The notes below the pieces were generated by a model. That model worked only from the letters and a program-made list of their open reading frames with translations, did no database searches and was not told where the DNA came from. Below, one piece after another: positions 16,894 to 25,644 of a DNA stretch of 64,000 bases. The translations under genes and the position numbers were made by a program. The DNA comes from Berkiella sp964496435 (GTDB taxonomy: Bacteria > Pseudomonadota > Gammaproteobacteria > Berkiellales > Berkiellaceae). The DNA lies in the NCBI GenBank assembly GCA_964496435.1, contig CAZBZP010000014.1:28340-92339 (forward strand). The letters run 5' to 3'. The first letter of the stretch is position 1. Every line of letters starts with the position of its first letter.

Positions 16894-18339
16894 TTTTTTA
16901 TCAACTAATTCATCAGCTAATTTTTGTGCTCTTCTGAGTTCATTATAGGTCAGCCAATTTCCTATTAAGCGTCTTGCTTCAATGGCTGATTCTAAACCTG
17001 TATCTGCTGCAATATCTGCCCAGGCATATGCTTTTATTCCATTTTTTTCAACGCCTTTACCATCTTGATAGAGCGTAGAGAGATTCATCTGTGCCTGTGT
17101 ATTGCCCTGTCTTGCAGCAAGTTGATACCATTTTGCAGCCATTGCAAAATTTTTAGGCAAACCTCGCCCTTGGTGATAGCATAAACCAACATAAGCTTGA
17201 GCCTGCACATTACCACCTTGTGCTGCCAATAAAAAATAGCGTGCTGCTTGGCGTAAATCTTCTGGCACACCCATACCATAACGATACATTTTTCCTAAAG
17301 TTAAGGCGGCTTCTACATCGCCTTTTTGAGCTGCTTTTTGCAACCACATTTTTGCTGAGGCAAAATTCCTGGTTTCTTGGGTGCTGAGTAACAAGCGTCC
17401 CAGTAGAGATTGCGCGAGTGTAAAATCTTGTAATGCCGATTGCTCTAACCAATAAAAGCCTTTTTTACTATTGTGTACCAAACCGGTTGCTGAAGTGTAC
17501 ATTGCGCCCAGTTGATATTCTGCACAAGCAGAGCCTAAGGCTGCCGCTTTTTGATACCACATGGCAGCTTGTGCATAATCTTGTCTTCCAAACTCGGTGT
17601 AATAGAAAATGTCGCCTAATTTGCCATAAGTGCTGACATTACTATGTTCAGCTGCGCGAATATACCATTCAAAAGCAAGCTGATAATTTTGAGGAACGCC
17701 TTCACCATTTTCATAGCAGCGTCCAACGGCATACTGACTTTCTGGCACACCTTGATTGGCAGCACACATATACCAATGAAATGCTTTTTTGTGATTGATG
17801 GGTAATCCATTACCAAAGTAATAGAGATCGCCCAGGCGTGCTTGCGCGAGTGGATCATTCAATTTTGCTGCTTTTTCATACCAGTAAATACTATCTTCCA
17901 TGGTATTTAATTGTGGATTATAAACTTCATAAGTTTGGCCTAAGGCATACATAGCTTCTCTGTTGCCTTTATCCGCTGAAGCGCGTAAAAAGTTTCTACC
18001 TGGTTCTAAATCAAGAGGCACAATTAAATTGCCTAAGAGATATTCTCGTCTTGATGCATTCAATTCATTTTCAGCAGTGATACAAGCTTCAAATAAATGA
18101 TCTTTTTGTCTTGGTATGAAATAGTGGCTACAAAGCGCTGAATTAACAATGACAGGAGGCACGACGGGTTCTTCTACGATAACAACAGGGCCAGGTGCGG
18201 GCACAACAACCGTTTCAACCACGATAGGGGGCGGCAATGAAAATTGACGTTCAGCCATAAGCTGTTGTGGTATGAGCGCAAACAGCGAATAAGCTGCGAT
18301 AATATGCAGTGTTCGCGCGGCATTCGTCCCTGATTTCAT
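16849..18339 (-). CDS. Secreted Sel1-repeat protein
   Basis: The 496-residue product has an N-terminal signal peptide (about 1-29), a Pro/Val-rich linker (about 36-65) and then about nine Sel1-like repeats. The repeats have the form A-x-x-x-L-G-x-x-Y-x-x-G-x-G-V-x-x-x-x-x-x-A-x-x-W-Y-x-x-A-A. Sel1 repeats form alpha-solenoids for protein binding; in Legionella, EnhC, LpnE and LidL are Sel1-repeat virulence or entry proteins. It is expected in the periplasm or at the surface. It is divergent from a second, larger Sel1 protein at 18468, with 128 bases between the start codons, so the two may share control. Confidence 0.85.
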   Translation of the reverse strand: MKSGTNAARTLHIIAAYSLFALIPQQLMAERQFSLPPPIVVETVVVPAPGPVVIVEEPVVPPVIVNSALCSHYFIPRQKDHLFEACITAENELNASRREYLLGNLIVPLDLEPGRNFLRASADKGNREAMYALGQTYEVYNPQLNTMEDSIYWYEKAAKLNDPLAQARLGDLYYFGNGLPINHKKAFHWYMCAANQGVPESQYAVGRCYENGEGVPQNYQLAFEWYIRAAEHSNVSTYGKLGDIFYYTEFGRQDYAQAAMWYQKAAALGSACAEYQLGAMYTSATGLVHNSKKGFYWLEQSALQDFTLAQSLLGRLLLSTQETRNFASAKMWLQKAAQKGDVEAALTLGKMYRYGMGVPEDLRQAARYFLLAAQGGNVQAQAYVGLCYHQGRGLPKNFAMAAKWYQLAARQGNTQAQMNLSTLYQDGKGVEKNGIKAYAWADIAADTGLESAIEARRLIGNWLTYNELRRAQKLADELVDKKLPALGAMRSLGCTY

Positions 18340-18467
18340 GCCTTGTCCTATAAAGCCTAAAGAAAGAACATAATATATTTAATAAATAGTCTGATATGCC
18401 GATCTTTGCTATAGAAAGCCTAAGCCTTAATAATTATACCATTATCAAAACAGTGAACGGTGTACAT

Positions 18468-20783
18468 ATGATCAATTCAAATAGTAAAAATTTATTTTCG
18501 CGACGTAGCTTAGTTTTGCTGAGTTTAAGCGCATTATTATTTGCGAGTGATCTTCTTGCTCAAGGGCAAGCTGTTCAAGGGGGCGCTCAGGTAACACAAG
18601 GTACAGCCCAAGGGGCTCCAGGTGGTGCTCATACAACCCAAGGCGCAACACAAGCTGCTCCAGGTGGCGCACAAGCAACCCAAGGCGCAGTCCAAGCTGC
18701 ACCAGGTGTTGCTCATGCAACCCAAGGGGCAAGCCAAGCTGTTCAAGGCGGCGCACAAGCAACCCATGGCGCAGTCCAAGCTGCACCAGGTGCACAAGCA
18801 ACCCAAGGCACAACACAAGCTGCTCAGCCGCAAGCAGGACAAGGGCAACAACCCCAAGCAGGGGCTGCACAAAGCACCCCAGGGGCACAGCCAGCAGCGC
18901 CTGGTGCACAACAAACCAATACGGGACAAGCAGCACCAGCTGGTGCTGCCAGTACAACCGCTGCGCCCCCGATTAGCGATGAAGAGGTAGCCAAGCAAAC
19001 TTTTGAGGCAACCCTTAATGAAGCCAAAGGGGGTAATCCACAAGCGATGTTAGATGTGGGTATGATGTATGCAGAAGGCAAATTTGTGCCCAAGGATAAC
19101 GCGCAAGCGGTAGATTGGTTTAGAAAAGCAGCAGAAAAAAATGTTGTGCAAGCGCAATATAATATGGGTCTTTGTTATTACAAAGGCATTGGCGTATCCA
19201 AAAACATTCCAAGTGCCATTAGCTGGTTTGAAAGAGCAGCGAATGCGGGTGATCCAGCATCTCAATACAATTTGGGATTAATTTATAACGAAGGTGTTGA
19301 TGTTGATAAAAACTTTATGTTGGCAAACAAATGGTTTTTAAAAGCGATGGAAAAAAATTATGCACCAGCCAAATATGCATTGGGTTTAAATTACAGTAAA
19401 GGTCAAGGTGTTAAACAAGATGATGATAAAGCGCTCGATCTTTTTGAAGAGGCGGCAAAAGATAATTATGCACCTGCTTATTATGTTTTGGGGATAATTT
19501 ATCAAAATGGTATGGGGATCCCTAAAAATCAAACCAAAGCAATAGATTATTTTTCTAAATCAGCTCTGATAGGTAATGTTGATGCTGCTTTGATGGTGGC
19601 ACAAATTTATCATGATGGTGATGGTGTTAGCCCCGATAAAGCACAAGCTGCTAAGTGGACAGAAGTGGCTGCAAAAACCAACGACGAAAAGGGGTTAATT
19701 GCTTTAGCAAAATTATACCGCAATGGTGACGGGCTTCCCGTTGATTATGCTAAGTCAAATGAGATGCTACAAACAGCAGCTAAAGGCGGCTCAGTTAAAG
19801 CCATGTATGAGTTAGGCATTGCAGCTGAAAGAGGTTACGGTGAAGAAGTTGATAAACTAAAGGCCTTGGACTGGTTTGAAAAGGCAGCTGCTAAAGGTGA
19901 TGATTATGCCTTGTATAAGTTGTTTGAATATTACTCGAATGGTTATGGTAGTGTAAAACAACAAGTGGTTGCAGGTGATTATCTCAAAAAAGCGCTCGAG
20001 AAAGAGAATCCGCCAGCGATGGTGTATGCGGGTAAAGCCTATGCTGCTGGTGATAAAGGGTTTAATCAAGATTCTAAATTAGCTTGTCAGTATTTTGAAA
20101 AGGCGGCCAAAGCCAATGATCCTGGTGCTTATTATAGCTATGGTACCTGTTTTCGAGATGGGATTATGGGACAGGCAGATTTTGCTAAAGCAAAAGACTG
20201 GTTCTTAAAAGCGGCTAACAATGATGATGGCGCTGCACAAAACGAGCTTGGTAAAATGTATGCTGATGGTATGGGGGTGGATGCTAACCAAGAATTAGCA
20301 TTGAAATATTTTAGCATGGCAGCAAAACAAGGATTCAAAGATGCACAGTATGGTTTAGGTATGGCCTATCTCAATGGCAAAGGGGTTGCCAAAGATGAAG
20401 CGGCTGCAAATGACTTACTCAAAAAGGCCGCAGATCAAAACAATGCAAGTGCGCAATATGAGATTGGAATAAGTTACTTAAAAGGTCGTGGCATGGAGGC
20501 GAATAGTACCTTGGCTGCGCAATATCTTGAAAAAGCGGCGGTTCAAGGTGATAAGAATGCGCAATATGAACTCGGTTTGCTCTATGGTGAAGGTAATGGT
20601 GTTGTCAAAGATTACGCTAAAGCTTATGCCTGGCTAAAAATTGCTTCCATGGGGGGCAGTAGCGAATTTAATAAAGCACGCGATGAACAACTGAATAAAC
20701 TTTCGCCGAAAGAGTTAGAGCAAGCAGACAAGTTGATCAGTGAACTCACCAAGACGCAGTTAAAAAATGTAGGAAAAAAATAA
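18468..20783 (+). CDS. Secreted Sel1-repeat protein with Ala/Gln/Gly repeat linker
   Basis: The 771-residue product has a signal peptide (about 1-31, ending FASDLLAQ), then a low-complexity linker of about 130 residues made of degenerate repeats such as AQATQGAVQAAPG. About 15 Sel1 repeats follow (about 180-745), many with the exact core YNMGLCYYKGIGVSKN or similar. Such proteins act as periplasmic or surface scaffolds; EnhC and LpnE of Legionella are the closest functional models. The linker suggests cell-wall spanning or surface display. ATG at 18468 is preferred because the signal peptide begins there; upstream in-frame codons would add 24 unlikely residues. It is divergent from another Sel1 protein. 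Confidence 0.87.
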   Translation: MINSNSKNLFSRRSLVLLSLSALLFASDLLAQGQAVQGGAQVTQGTAQGAPGGAHTTQGATQAAPGGAQATQGAVQAAPGVAHATQGASQAVQGGAQATHGAVQAAPGAQATQGTTQAAQPQAGQGQQPQAGAAQSTPGAQPAAPGAQQTNTGQAAPAGAASTTAAPPISDEEVAKQTFEATLNEAKGGNPQAMLDVGMMYAEGKFVPKDNAQAVDWFRKAAEKNVVQAQYNMGLCYYKGIGVSKNIPSAISWFERAANAGDPASQYNLGLIYNEGVDVDKNFMLANKWFLKAMEKNYAPAKYALGLNYSKGQGVKQDDDKALDLFEEAAKDNYAPAYYVLGIIYQNGMGIPKNQTKAIDYFSKSALIGNVDAALMVAQIYHDGDGVSPDKAQAAKWTEVAAKTNDEKGLIALAKLYRNGDGLPVDYAKSNEMLQTAAKGGSVKAMYELGIAAERGYGEEVDKLKALDWFEKAAAKGDDYALYKLFEYYSNGYGSVKQQVVAGDYLKKALEKENPPAMVYAGKAYAAGDKGFNQDSKLACQYFEKAAKANDPGAYYSYGTCFRDGIMGQADFAKAKDWFLKAANNDDGAAQNELGKMYADGMGVDANQELALKYFSMAAKQGFKDAQYGLGMAYLNGKGVAKDEAAANDLLKKAADQNNASAQYEIGISYLKGRGMEANSTLAAQYLEKAAVQGDKNAQYELGLLYGEGNGVVKDYAKAYAWLKIASMGGSSEFNKARDEQLNKLSPKELEQADKLISELTKTQLKNVGKK

Positions 20784-20849
20784 GATATAGTCGAACCCAA
20801 TTGATTTTGGTATATACTCATTTCATTTTTGTATAAAGGAAGTGTTTTA

Positions 20850-21137
20850 ATGGCATCGAAAGTTGAAGAGATAACAATAGAGTATACAGATGAAGGTGTT
20901 GTTACCATCAAGGAACTAGATAAAGTTATTTTATCTAAAGGTGCATGGACAACCATTATTTTTAAATATCAAGATTGGGATAAGCGTAAAGAAGAATATG
21001 GTCCTGTAAAATACAGTATTCGCCGTTATCAAAAGAAGAATAACGAATATCGTCCTAAATCTAAGTTCAATATTTCCAGCAATGAGCAAGCACAGAAGAT
21101 TATTGATTCATTGAATGCTTGGATGAAAGAAGAATAA
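20850..21137 (+). CDS. Small hypothetical protein
   Basis: The 95-residue product starts MASKVEEITIEYTDEGVVTI and is a mixed charged, aromatic protein with KGAWTTIIFKYQDWD and a basic middle (KYSIRRYQKKNNEYRPKSKF). It ends in an amphipathic helix (about 77-93). There is no membrane segment. The compact, even composition suggests a conserved fold, but I cannot name it. AAGGAAG lies seven bases before ATG at 20850, which is preferred over the codon at 20829. It follows the Sel1 gene by 66 bases and is followed by a dispersed palindrome pair. Confidence 0.6.
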   Translation: MASKVEEITIEYTDEGVVTIKELDKVILSKGAWTTIIFKYQDWDKRKEEYGPVKYSIRRYQKKNNEYRPKSKFNISSNEQAQKIIDSLNAWMKEE

Positions 21138-21160
21138 AAAGTGATTCTTAGACCGACTTG

Positions 21161-21230
21161 TAGGGGCGGACTTCATGTCCGCCCTTCTTGTTCATTAGCA
21201 AGTCATGGGCGGACATGAAGTCCGCCCCTA
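21161..21230. repeat. Paired GGGCGGAC palindromes (REP-like)
   Basis: Two 21-base palindromes, GGGCGGAC-N5-GTCCGCCC at 21164-21184 and 21207-21227, lie head to head between convergent genes; the whole unit is itself an inverted repeat bounded by TAGGGG/CCCCTA. The same unit occurs at 30494-30561. Confidence 0.85.
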
Positions 21231-21245
21231 CACTAAGAAGAGGGT

Positions 21246-21890
21246 TTAAGGCTTTAAATTCCATCCTAAAATACGCGGCGTTAAGCCTTCAAAACTAAAC
21301 TCGCAATAATTCCCCGTACCTACTTTATAACTTTCCATTTTCTTATCAAGGATAAGGTTTTCCCATAAAGCGGGCAGCCACTGAAGCATCAAACGAATGA
21401 TACCATTGCTGGAAACAGCAACGACGAGGCCATTATCAGGGGTTGTTTTTGCTAGTTCTTGTAGCCATTGATTGAGTGCTTGGGTATGTTGATCAAAAGA
21501 AGCGCCGAAAATGTGGTTTGGCCACTGTGCTTGGGCTACCCAGTTTTCATATTCATTTGCCCATTGTGCTTTGATTTGATCAGTACTCAATCCTTCCCAT
21601 GCCCCATAATCAATTTCATCTAAGGCATTTTGCTTTTCAAAGAGACTTGCTTGGGGAAATGACGCTTTAATGATATGGGCCGTTTTAGATTGGCGTTGCA
21701 GGGCGCCACAATATATTCTGCTTGGATTTAAGCCTTTTTGCTGTAATAGTGTTGTAAAAGACTGCGCTTGAGAGAGCCCTTTTTCAGTTAAGGGCAGATC
21801 GGTTTTGCAGCCTACTTGCGTGGCAATTTCATTTGCTTCAAAAGTATTGCCATGACGAACCACTATTAAGGTAAAGCGCTTATCCTTCAT
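21246..21890 (-). CDS. Histidine phosphatase superfamily protein
   Basis: The 214-residue protein starts MKDKRFTLIVVRHGNTFEANE, with the RHG phosphate-binding motif of the phosphoglycerate mutase/histidine phosphatase clan. Later come IYCGALQRQSKTAHII and EIDYGAWEGLS (the catalytic acid region), and VVAVSSNGIIRLML at the second-His position. The last motif reads SSNG where most members have xxHG, so the second catalytic His may be replaced by Asn. That is a real oddity and could mean altered or lost activity. The ATG overlaps the kdsB stop by four bases, so the genes are co-translated. Substrate is unknown. Confidence 0.82.
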   Translation of the reverse strand: MKDKRFTLIVVRHGNTFEANEIATQVGCKTDLPLTEKGLSQAQSFTTLLQQKGLNPSRIYCGALQRQSKTAHIIKASFPQASLFEKQNALDEIDYGAWEGLSTDQIKAQWANEYENWVAQAQWPNHIFGASFDQHTQALNQWLQELAKTTPDNGLVVAVSSNGIIRLMLQWLPALWENLILDKKMESYKVGTGNYCEFSFEGLTPRILGWNLKP

Positions 21891-22681
21891 GCGACTAATT
21901 CTCCCTCGTTCGCAATAATTTTTTCCACAACGTGAACGTCGTGAGGTGTATCTACTGAACCATGTGAACGTCCTTGATAGTCTACACATACAACCCGAAT
22001 AGGGATCCCGTTTTCAAGGGCGCGTAATTGCTCAAGCTTTTCTTGTTTTTCCAACGGAGATTGGGGTAAAGATTGTAATTTTTTGAGCGTTTTTAAACGA
22101 TAACCATACAAACCGATATGACGGTAGAGGTAGGCATTTTCAGTGTGTGCTTGGTAATCAAAAGGAATAGGGCGTTTTGAAAAATATAACGCGTTAAAAT
22201 TTAAATCAAAAACAGCTGTGGTACCAGAGCTTTCGCTTATTTTCTTATGTTCAAGAAAATCTTGCAGTGTTTTTCCCATCAATTTAACAACGGGCGTTGC
22301 AAGGCACACATCGGGATTTTGTTTCATCGTGTGGATGACTTCATCAATAATCCAGGGCGGCGTCAAGACGGCATCGCCTTGCAAACTGACAATGATGGCA
22401 TTGTCATCCTGCAAGTGCGAGGCTGCCTCAGCCACCCTGTCCGTGCCTGTGCGGCAACTTTCATCAGTCATGATAGCTTGGGCACCAAATTCATTCACGT
22501 GCGAGCGTATTATTTCGCTATCCGTTGCAATCACCACGTTATCCGCGTGCTGGCAGTTTTTTGCAATTTGCCATACACGCTGGATCATACTGATGCCATT
22601 AATTTGTGCTAATGGTTTACCAGGAAAACGGGTTGATTCATATCGGGCTGGAATGATGATTGATGCCTTCGCATTATTCAT
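21887..22681 (-). CDS. kdsB: 3-deoxy-manno-octulosonate cytidylyltransferase
   Basis: KdsB activates KDO with CTP to make CMP-KDO for the lipopolysaccharide inner core. The 264-residue protein has the nucleotide-binding start IIPARYESTRFPGKPL, then VVIATDSEI, MTDESCRTGTDRVAEA and VSLQGDAVLTPP. It ends with KLEQLRALENGIPIRVV and VDTPHDVHVVE. The usual sequence VQGDEP appears here as LQGDAV, a small deviation near the metal site. Gene order small GG-leader peptide, kdsB, histidine phosphatase forms one operon on the minus strand, with gaps of three bases and then an overlap. Confidence 0.93.
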   Translation of the reverse strand: MNNAKASIIIPARYESTRFPGKPLAQINGISMIQRVWQIAKNCQHADNVVIATDSEIIRSHVNEFGAQAIMTDESCRTGTDRVAEAASHLQDDNAIIVSLQGDAVLTPPWIIDEVIHTMKQNPDVCLATPVVKLMGKTLQDFLEHKKISESSGTTAVFDLNFNALYFSKRPIPFDYQAHTENAYLYRHIGLYGYRLKTLKKLQSLPQSPLEKQEKLEQLRALENGIPIRVVCVDYQGRSHGSVDTPHDVHVVEKIIANEGELVA

Positions 22682-22684
22682 AAC

Positions 22685-22930
22685 TTAAAAAAGTCCTTTT
22701 ATGCCTTGGATAGGTGCACAAATGCCACGCGTGAAGTAGTCATCTTCTTCAAGGTTATCGCAACCATTTGCCCATAATCCGCCAACATAGTTCACAAATT
22801 CACGTAAACCAACAATCATGTGCGGTATTTCTAAGAATAAAATAGCCATACCAAAGGTTCCCATTGCGGAATGACCACCACTGATTTGTTGAACCTCAAA
22901 CTCATTTAGAAGACGTACTTCTTTTTGCAT
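22685..22930 (-). CDS. Small peptide with double-glycine leader (bacteriocin-like)
   Basis: The 81-residue product starts MQKEVRLLNEFEVQQISGG. This matches the double-glycine leader consensus (acidic/Leu positions, then I-S-G-G at 16-19) cut by C39-peptidase ABC exporters. The remaining 62 residues have a Gly/hydrophobic segment (about 22-50) followed by an acidic part and two Cys, as in class II bacteriocins. AGGAGAG precedes the ATG. No C39 transporter or immunity gene is present in this window, so export would need genes elsewhere. It is the first gene of the kdsB operon, an odd site for a bacteriocin. A similar leader occurs at 40681-40965. Confidence 0.6.
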   Translation of the reverse strand: MQKEVRLLNEFEVQQISGGHSAMGTFGMAILFLEIPHMIVGLREFVNYVGGLWANGCDNLEEDDYFTRGICAPIQGIKGLF

Positions 22931-23043
22931 TATTGCTCTCCTAACTAACTACTATGGGAATTTTGAAGGCAAATGATACTCATTCGCAAATAAGGTGTAA
23001 ATAAAAACTAAGCATCATTAGCGCTTGTCCCACCGAAGCGAGG

Positions 23044-23721
23044 TTAGGGTACTATCTTCACCAACGATCCTATTTCTAGAAAGTTATGATTTAACCACAT
23101 GGCATCTTCTGTAAACATACGCACACAGCCATGGCTTGCATTAAATCCTGGCACAGTAGGGGAGCCATGTAAGGCATAACCACCATGAAAATGCATGCAA
23201 TAGGGCATGGGGGCGCCGCCATGTGTTGCAACAGGAAAGACGTGTGAAATACAGCCTGCACCTTGCTTATCTATTACATGATAACTGCCCGTAGGGGTAT
23301 GACATCCGCGGTGAACATCAGGGCAATAACCTTTGCCACCTGAGACAGGGCCCCAATTTACCAACTGACCGGATCCATCATAAGCAGCCCAAGCCAGTTT
23401 GCTTAAACTGACTTGAACCATATTTGAACCCTTAGTATCAATTTTGCTAGGAAATGGGGACAAATCCATCACGCTTGCAGATAAATTATCAGGGACGGCA
23501 ATTACCATACCTTTATGTAATGGTGTGTTCATACGATTTACTTTCTTGATTTTCATGCGTGTGTCTTCGTCAGGAAACAAGGATGTCCAAGTTTGCCCTT
23601 GATTAACAGTAACGCAGTGATAATTAGGTGTTTTACAAAGGGTTTGACCAAATCCTGCTGCGAAAGTGAGAGGGGAAATAAAGCACAGACCCGCAATGAT
23701 TATTGTCGCTGTGACACGCAT
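23044..23721 (-). CDS. L,D-transpeptidase (YkuD domain), EnhA-like
   Basis: The 225-residue product has a signal peptide (1-21), a short LysM-like region (about 35-78, with VNQGQTWTSLFPDE and LHKGMVIAVP) and a YkuD catalytic domain. The active-site signature is HGSPTVPGFNASHGCVRM, giving His185, His197, Cys199 and Arg201. YkuD enzymes cross-link peptidoglycan through 3-3 bonds or attach proteins to it. Proteins of this layout are called EnhA in Legionella, where they are linked with host entry. It acts in the periplasm. Its promoter region is shared with the divergent candidate effector at 23830. Confidence 0.9.
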   Translation of the reverse strand: MRVTATIIIAGLCFISPLTFAAGFGQTLCKTPNYHCVTVNQGQTWTSLFPDEDTRMKIKKVNRMNTPLHKGMVIAVPDNLSASVMDLSPFPSKIDTKGSNMVQVSLSKLAWAAYDGSGQLVNWGPVSGGKGYCPDVHRGCHTPTGSYHVIDKQGAGCISHVFPVATHGGAPMPYCMHFHGGYALHGSPTVPGFNASHGCVRMFTEDAMWLNHNFLEIGSLVKIVP

Positions 23722-23829
23722 GGTGCCTCCTCGTCTTTTTTATCATTCTAAGACTGTGACTTGGGTTTTTATATATAAGTTCAGCTAACATACTGTATTT
23801 ATAAGTAGTGAGCTTTATAAATATATACG

Positions 23830-25218
23830 ATGTACGATAGAATGGGCGCTTTCAACATGCATGTAGATAGCAAGATGTTTGGTATAGAAGTACTTACATG
23901 GACCTCCGATCTTTCTCAGATTTCCTCACCTTGGCAAGTGTTTAAGCATTTTTTTATCAAAGGTTCAACTGGCCACAGCGCTATCAAATTAACCATCCCC
24001 GCAACAGCTGAGAATACGGCGTTGATTAAAGCATGTTGCCAAAATGAAAAGGGAGAAACAATCATACCCCATTATCAAGAGGATGTGATTGTTAGCGCTA
24101 AGCGGCGGAATAATAAAACACAAGAAATAATATATTATCCAAAAACGGAAAAGGGCTGGGTTGTGTATTTCAGTTTTTGGCCTAGCTTCTTGGGTCAAGA
24201 GCATAAAGATAGAACGATTGAGAACGCTGCAGCAGAAGTAGAATATCATGAGAAATGGAAGTCCTATTTAAACGTTCAATATAAACCAGCGCAACAAGGC
24301 CTTTTTGCAGTATTTTTTGGTAGTAGGCTTTCCACATGGTTGTGGCCAGATAAAGTGGCTGTGCCTATTCAGGAAATTTTCCATTATCAAGAGCGATCTA
24401 AAAAGCAATATGAAGCTTATAAAAAAGCAGAATTCGATTATGACCAGGCCAAAAGTAAATTAAGGGAAATTGATCAAGAAATTCATTTGTTGAACGCTAT
24501 ATGCTTTGAACTCATCTTAGCATTGGAGAACGAGGAGCAGAAGCGACCACTGTATTCTCTGTGTTTTCCACAAGCAATTATTGACGAATTAGATGGCAAT
24601 ATTGCCTATTTACAAAATGAACTTTTAAAAAAGAACAAACGTTTAACGGCATTAGAAAAAGTTAAGCATTCACTTACAAACGTATATCAAGGATGCAAAG
24701 TAAAGTTAAACAACTTGGCATTGAATTCTAATAAAAACCCAATCAGTTTAGGCATTGCGCCTACCTATACTTTTCGCCTACCTATCCAGGGTGAAGCCCC
24801 TAGCGAAGGTTTAGATATCAAAAGCATGCTTTTACAAATGCAGACAGTTGCTAAGGAATTGGAGGAGTTTCATGTTGCCTTCAAGAATTGCAGCAGCACA
24901 GTGCTTGAGATTATCTATGCTGGCATCAAACCAAGCTTATGGACCTCATTAAAAGAAGAAGGAAAGCTATCCTCCTTTGCCACACTCCCAGGCGTTGTGG
25001 AAACACCAGATCGTTTGGCAAGTGTGATGTTGGACTTTGATAGAGCTTTTGCCAGGTATCGCATTGCCAGAATAACTAAAAGTTTAGAAGAATCGGGCAC
25101 AAACGTGCATGAAGAAATTGTTCAAGCGCAAAAGCCTATTGTAAGCAAGCGAATAAAAAGAAAGAGTTCCTATCTTAAGGAAGTAAGACCCACAAGCTCA
25201 AAGCGAGCATTGCTTTAA
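23830..25218 (+). CDS. Candidate papain-like effector (His...Cys pattern)
   Basis: The 462-residue protein has no signal peptide and is not a family I can name. The N-terminal region has GSTGHSAIKLTIP (His49) followed by a VVYFSFWPSF segment, and much later EFHVAFKNCSSTVLEII (Cys354), then GVVETPDRLASVM. A His in a GHx-hydrophobic strand followed by a later Asn-Cys helix is the order in permuted NlpC/P60 and related papain-like folds. A helical, coiled-coil insertion (about 185-300) separates them. The C-terminus is basic (SKRIKRKSSYLK). The start is uncertain: no ribosome site supports ATG 23830 over 23842 or 23857. Function as a host-directed hydrolase is an inference. Confidence 0.55.
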   Translation: MYDRMGAFNMHVDSKMFGIEVLTWTSDLSQISSPWQVFKHFFIKGSTGHSAIKLTIPATAENTALIKACCQNEKGETIIPHYQEDVIVSAKRRNNKTQEIIYYPKTEKGWVVYFSFWPSFLGQEHKDRTIENAAAEVEYHEKWKSYLNVQYKPAQQGLFAVFFGSRLSTWLWPDKVAVPIQEIFHYQERSKKQYEAYKKAEFDYDQAKSKLREIDQEIHLLNAICFELILALENEEQKRPLYSLCFPQAIIDELDGNIAYLQNELLKKNKRLTALEKVKHSLTNVYQGCKVKLNNLALNSNKNPISLGIAPTYTFRLPIQGEAPSEGLDIKSMLLQMQTVAKELEEFHVAFKNCSSTVLEIIYAGIKPSLWTSLKEEGKLSSFATLPGVVETPDRLASVMLDFDRAFARYRIARITKSLEESGTNVHEEIVQAQKPIVSKRIKRKSSYLKEVRPTSSKRALL

Positions 25219-25281
25219 ACGGATGTATTGTAGATGATAGCATATGCGATCCGCTTTGAACTAGTTAGAGCTTAAACTACT

Positions 25282-25644
25282 ATGAGACATAAAGATAAAA
25301 CAAAGAATCATGAGAAAAAGGTATGGGTCGAAGTTGAAGTCAATAAATACACTGATGGGATAACCGTATTTAGAGGCCAAATGTTGAAAACTGATTTAGA
25401 GGCATGGTCAAGGGGTGAGCTTGCAGAGTGTGCAGTCAAACTTGAAAAAACCTATTGGTTTCTTGAAGACAATATCTGCGTCTTAGGAAAAGGGGACGAT
25501 AACGCACGTCAATATACCGGAGATACTTACCTGCGCGCGGATACGATTATGTTAATCTTTGCCTTGAAAGATGACAGCTTCCCTACTCATGCATTACCGA
25601 ATATAGACAATATATTTCCGTTTCCAGGACGTGGGAGTAAATAA
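25282..25644 (+). CDS. Hypothetical protein coupled to ridA
   Basis: The 120-residue product is soluble and charged, with KKVWVEVEVNKYTDGITVFRG and AVKLEKTYWFLEDNICVLG as likely beta strands. There is no signal peptide and no recognised family. Its stop codon overlaps the ridA start codon (TAATG), so both are translated from one message. The coupling suggests a shared expression need, not a known shared function. The start at 25282 has only a weak ribosome site. Confidence 0.6.
   Translation: MRHKDKTKNHEKKVWVEVEVNKYTDGITVFRGQMLKTDLEAWSRGELAECAVKLEKTYWFLEDNICVLGKGDDNARQYTGDTYLRADTIMLIFALKDDSFPTHALPNIDNIFPFPGRGSK

Noticed and set aside
18472..19093. Long open frames on the minus strand and in other plus frames within the Sel1 gene linker
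   Set aside because: They mirror the Ala/Gln/Gly repeat in other frames; composition is low complexity and no ribosome site or conserved domain is seen.
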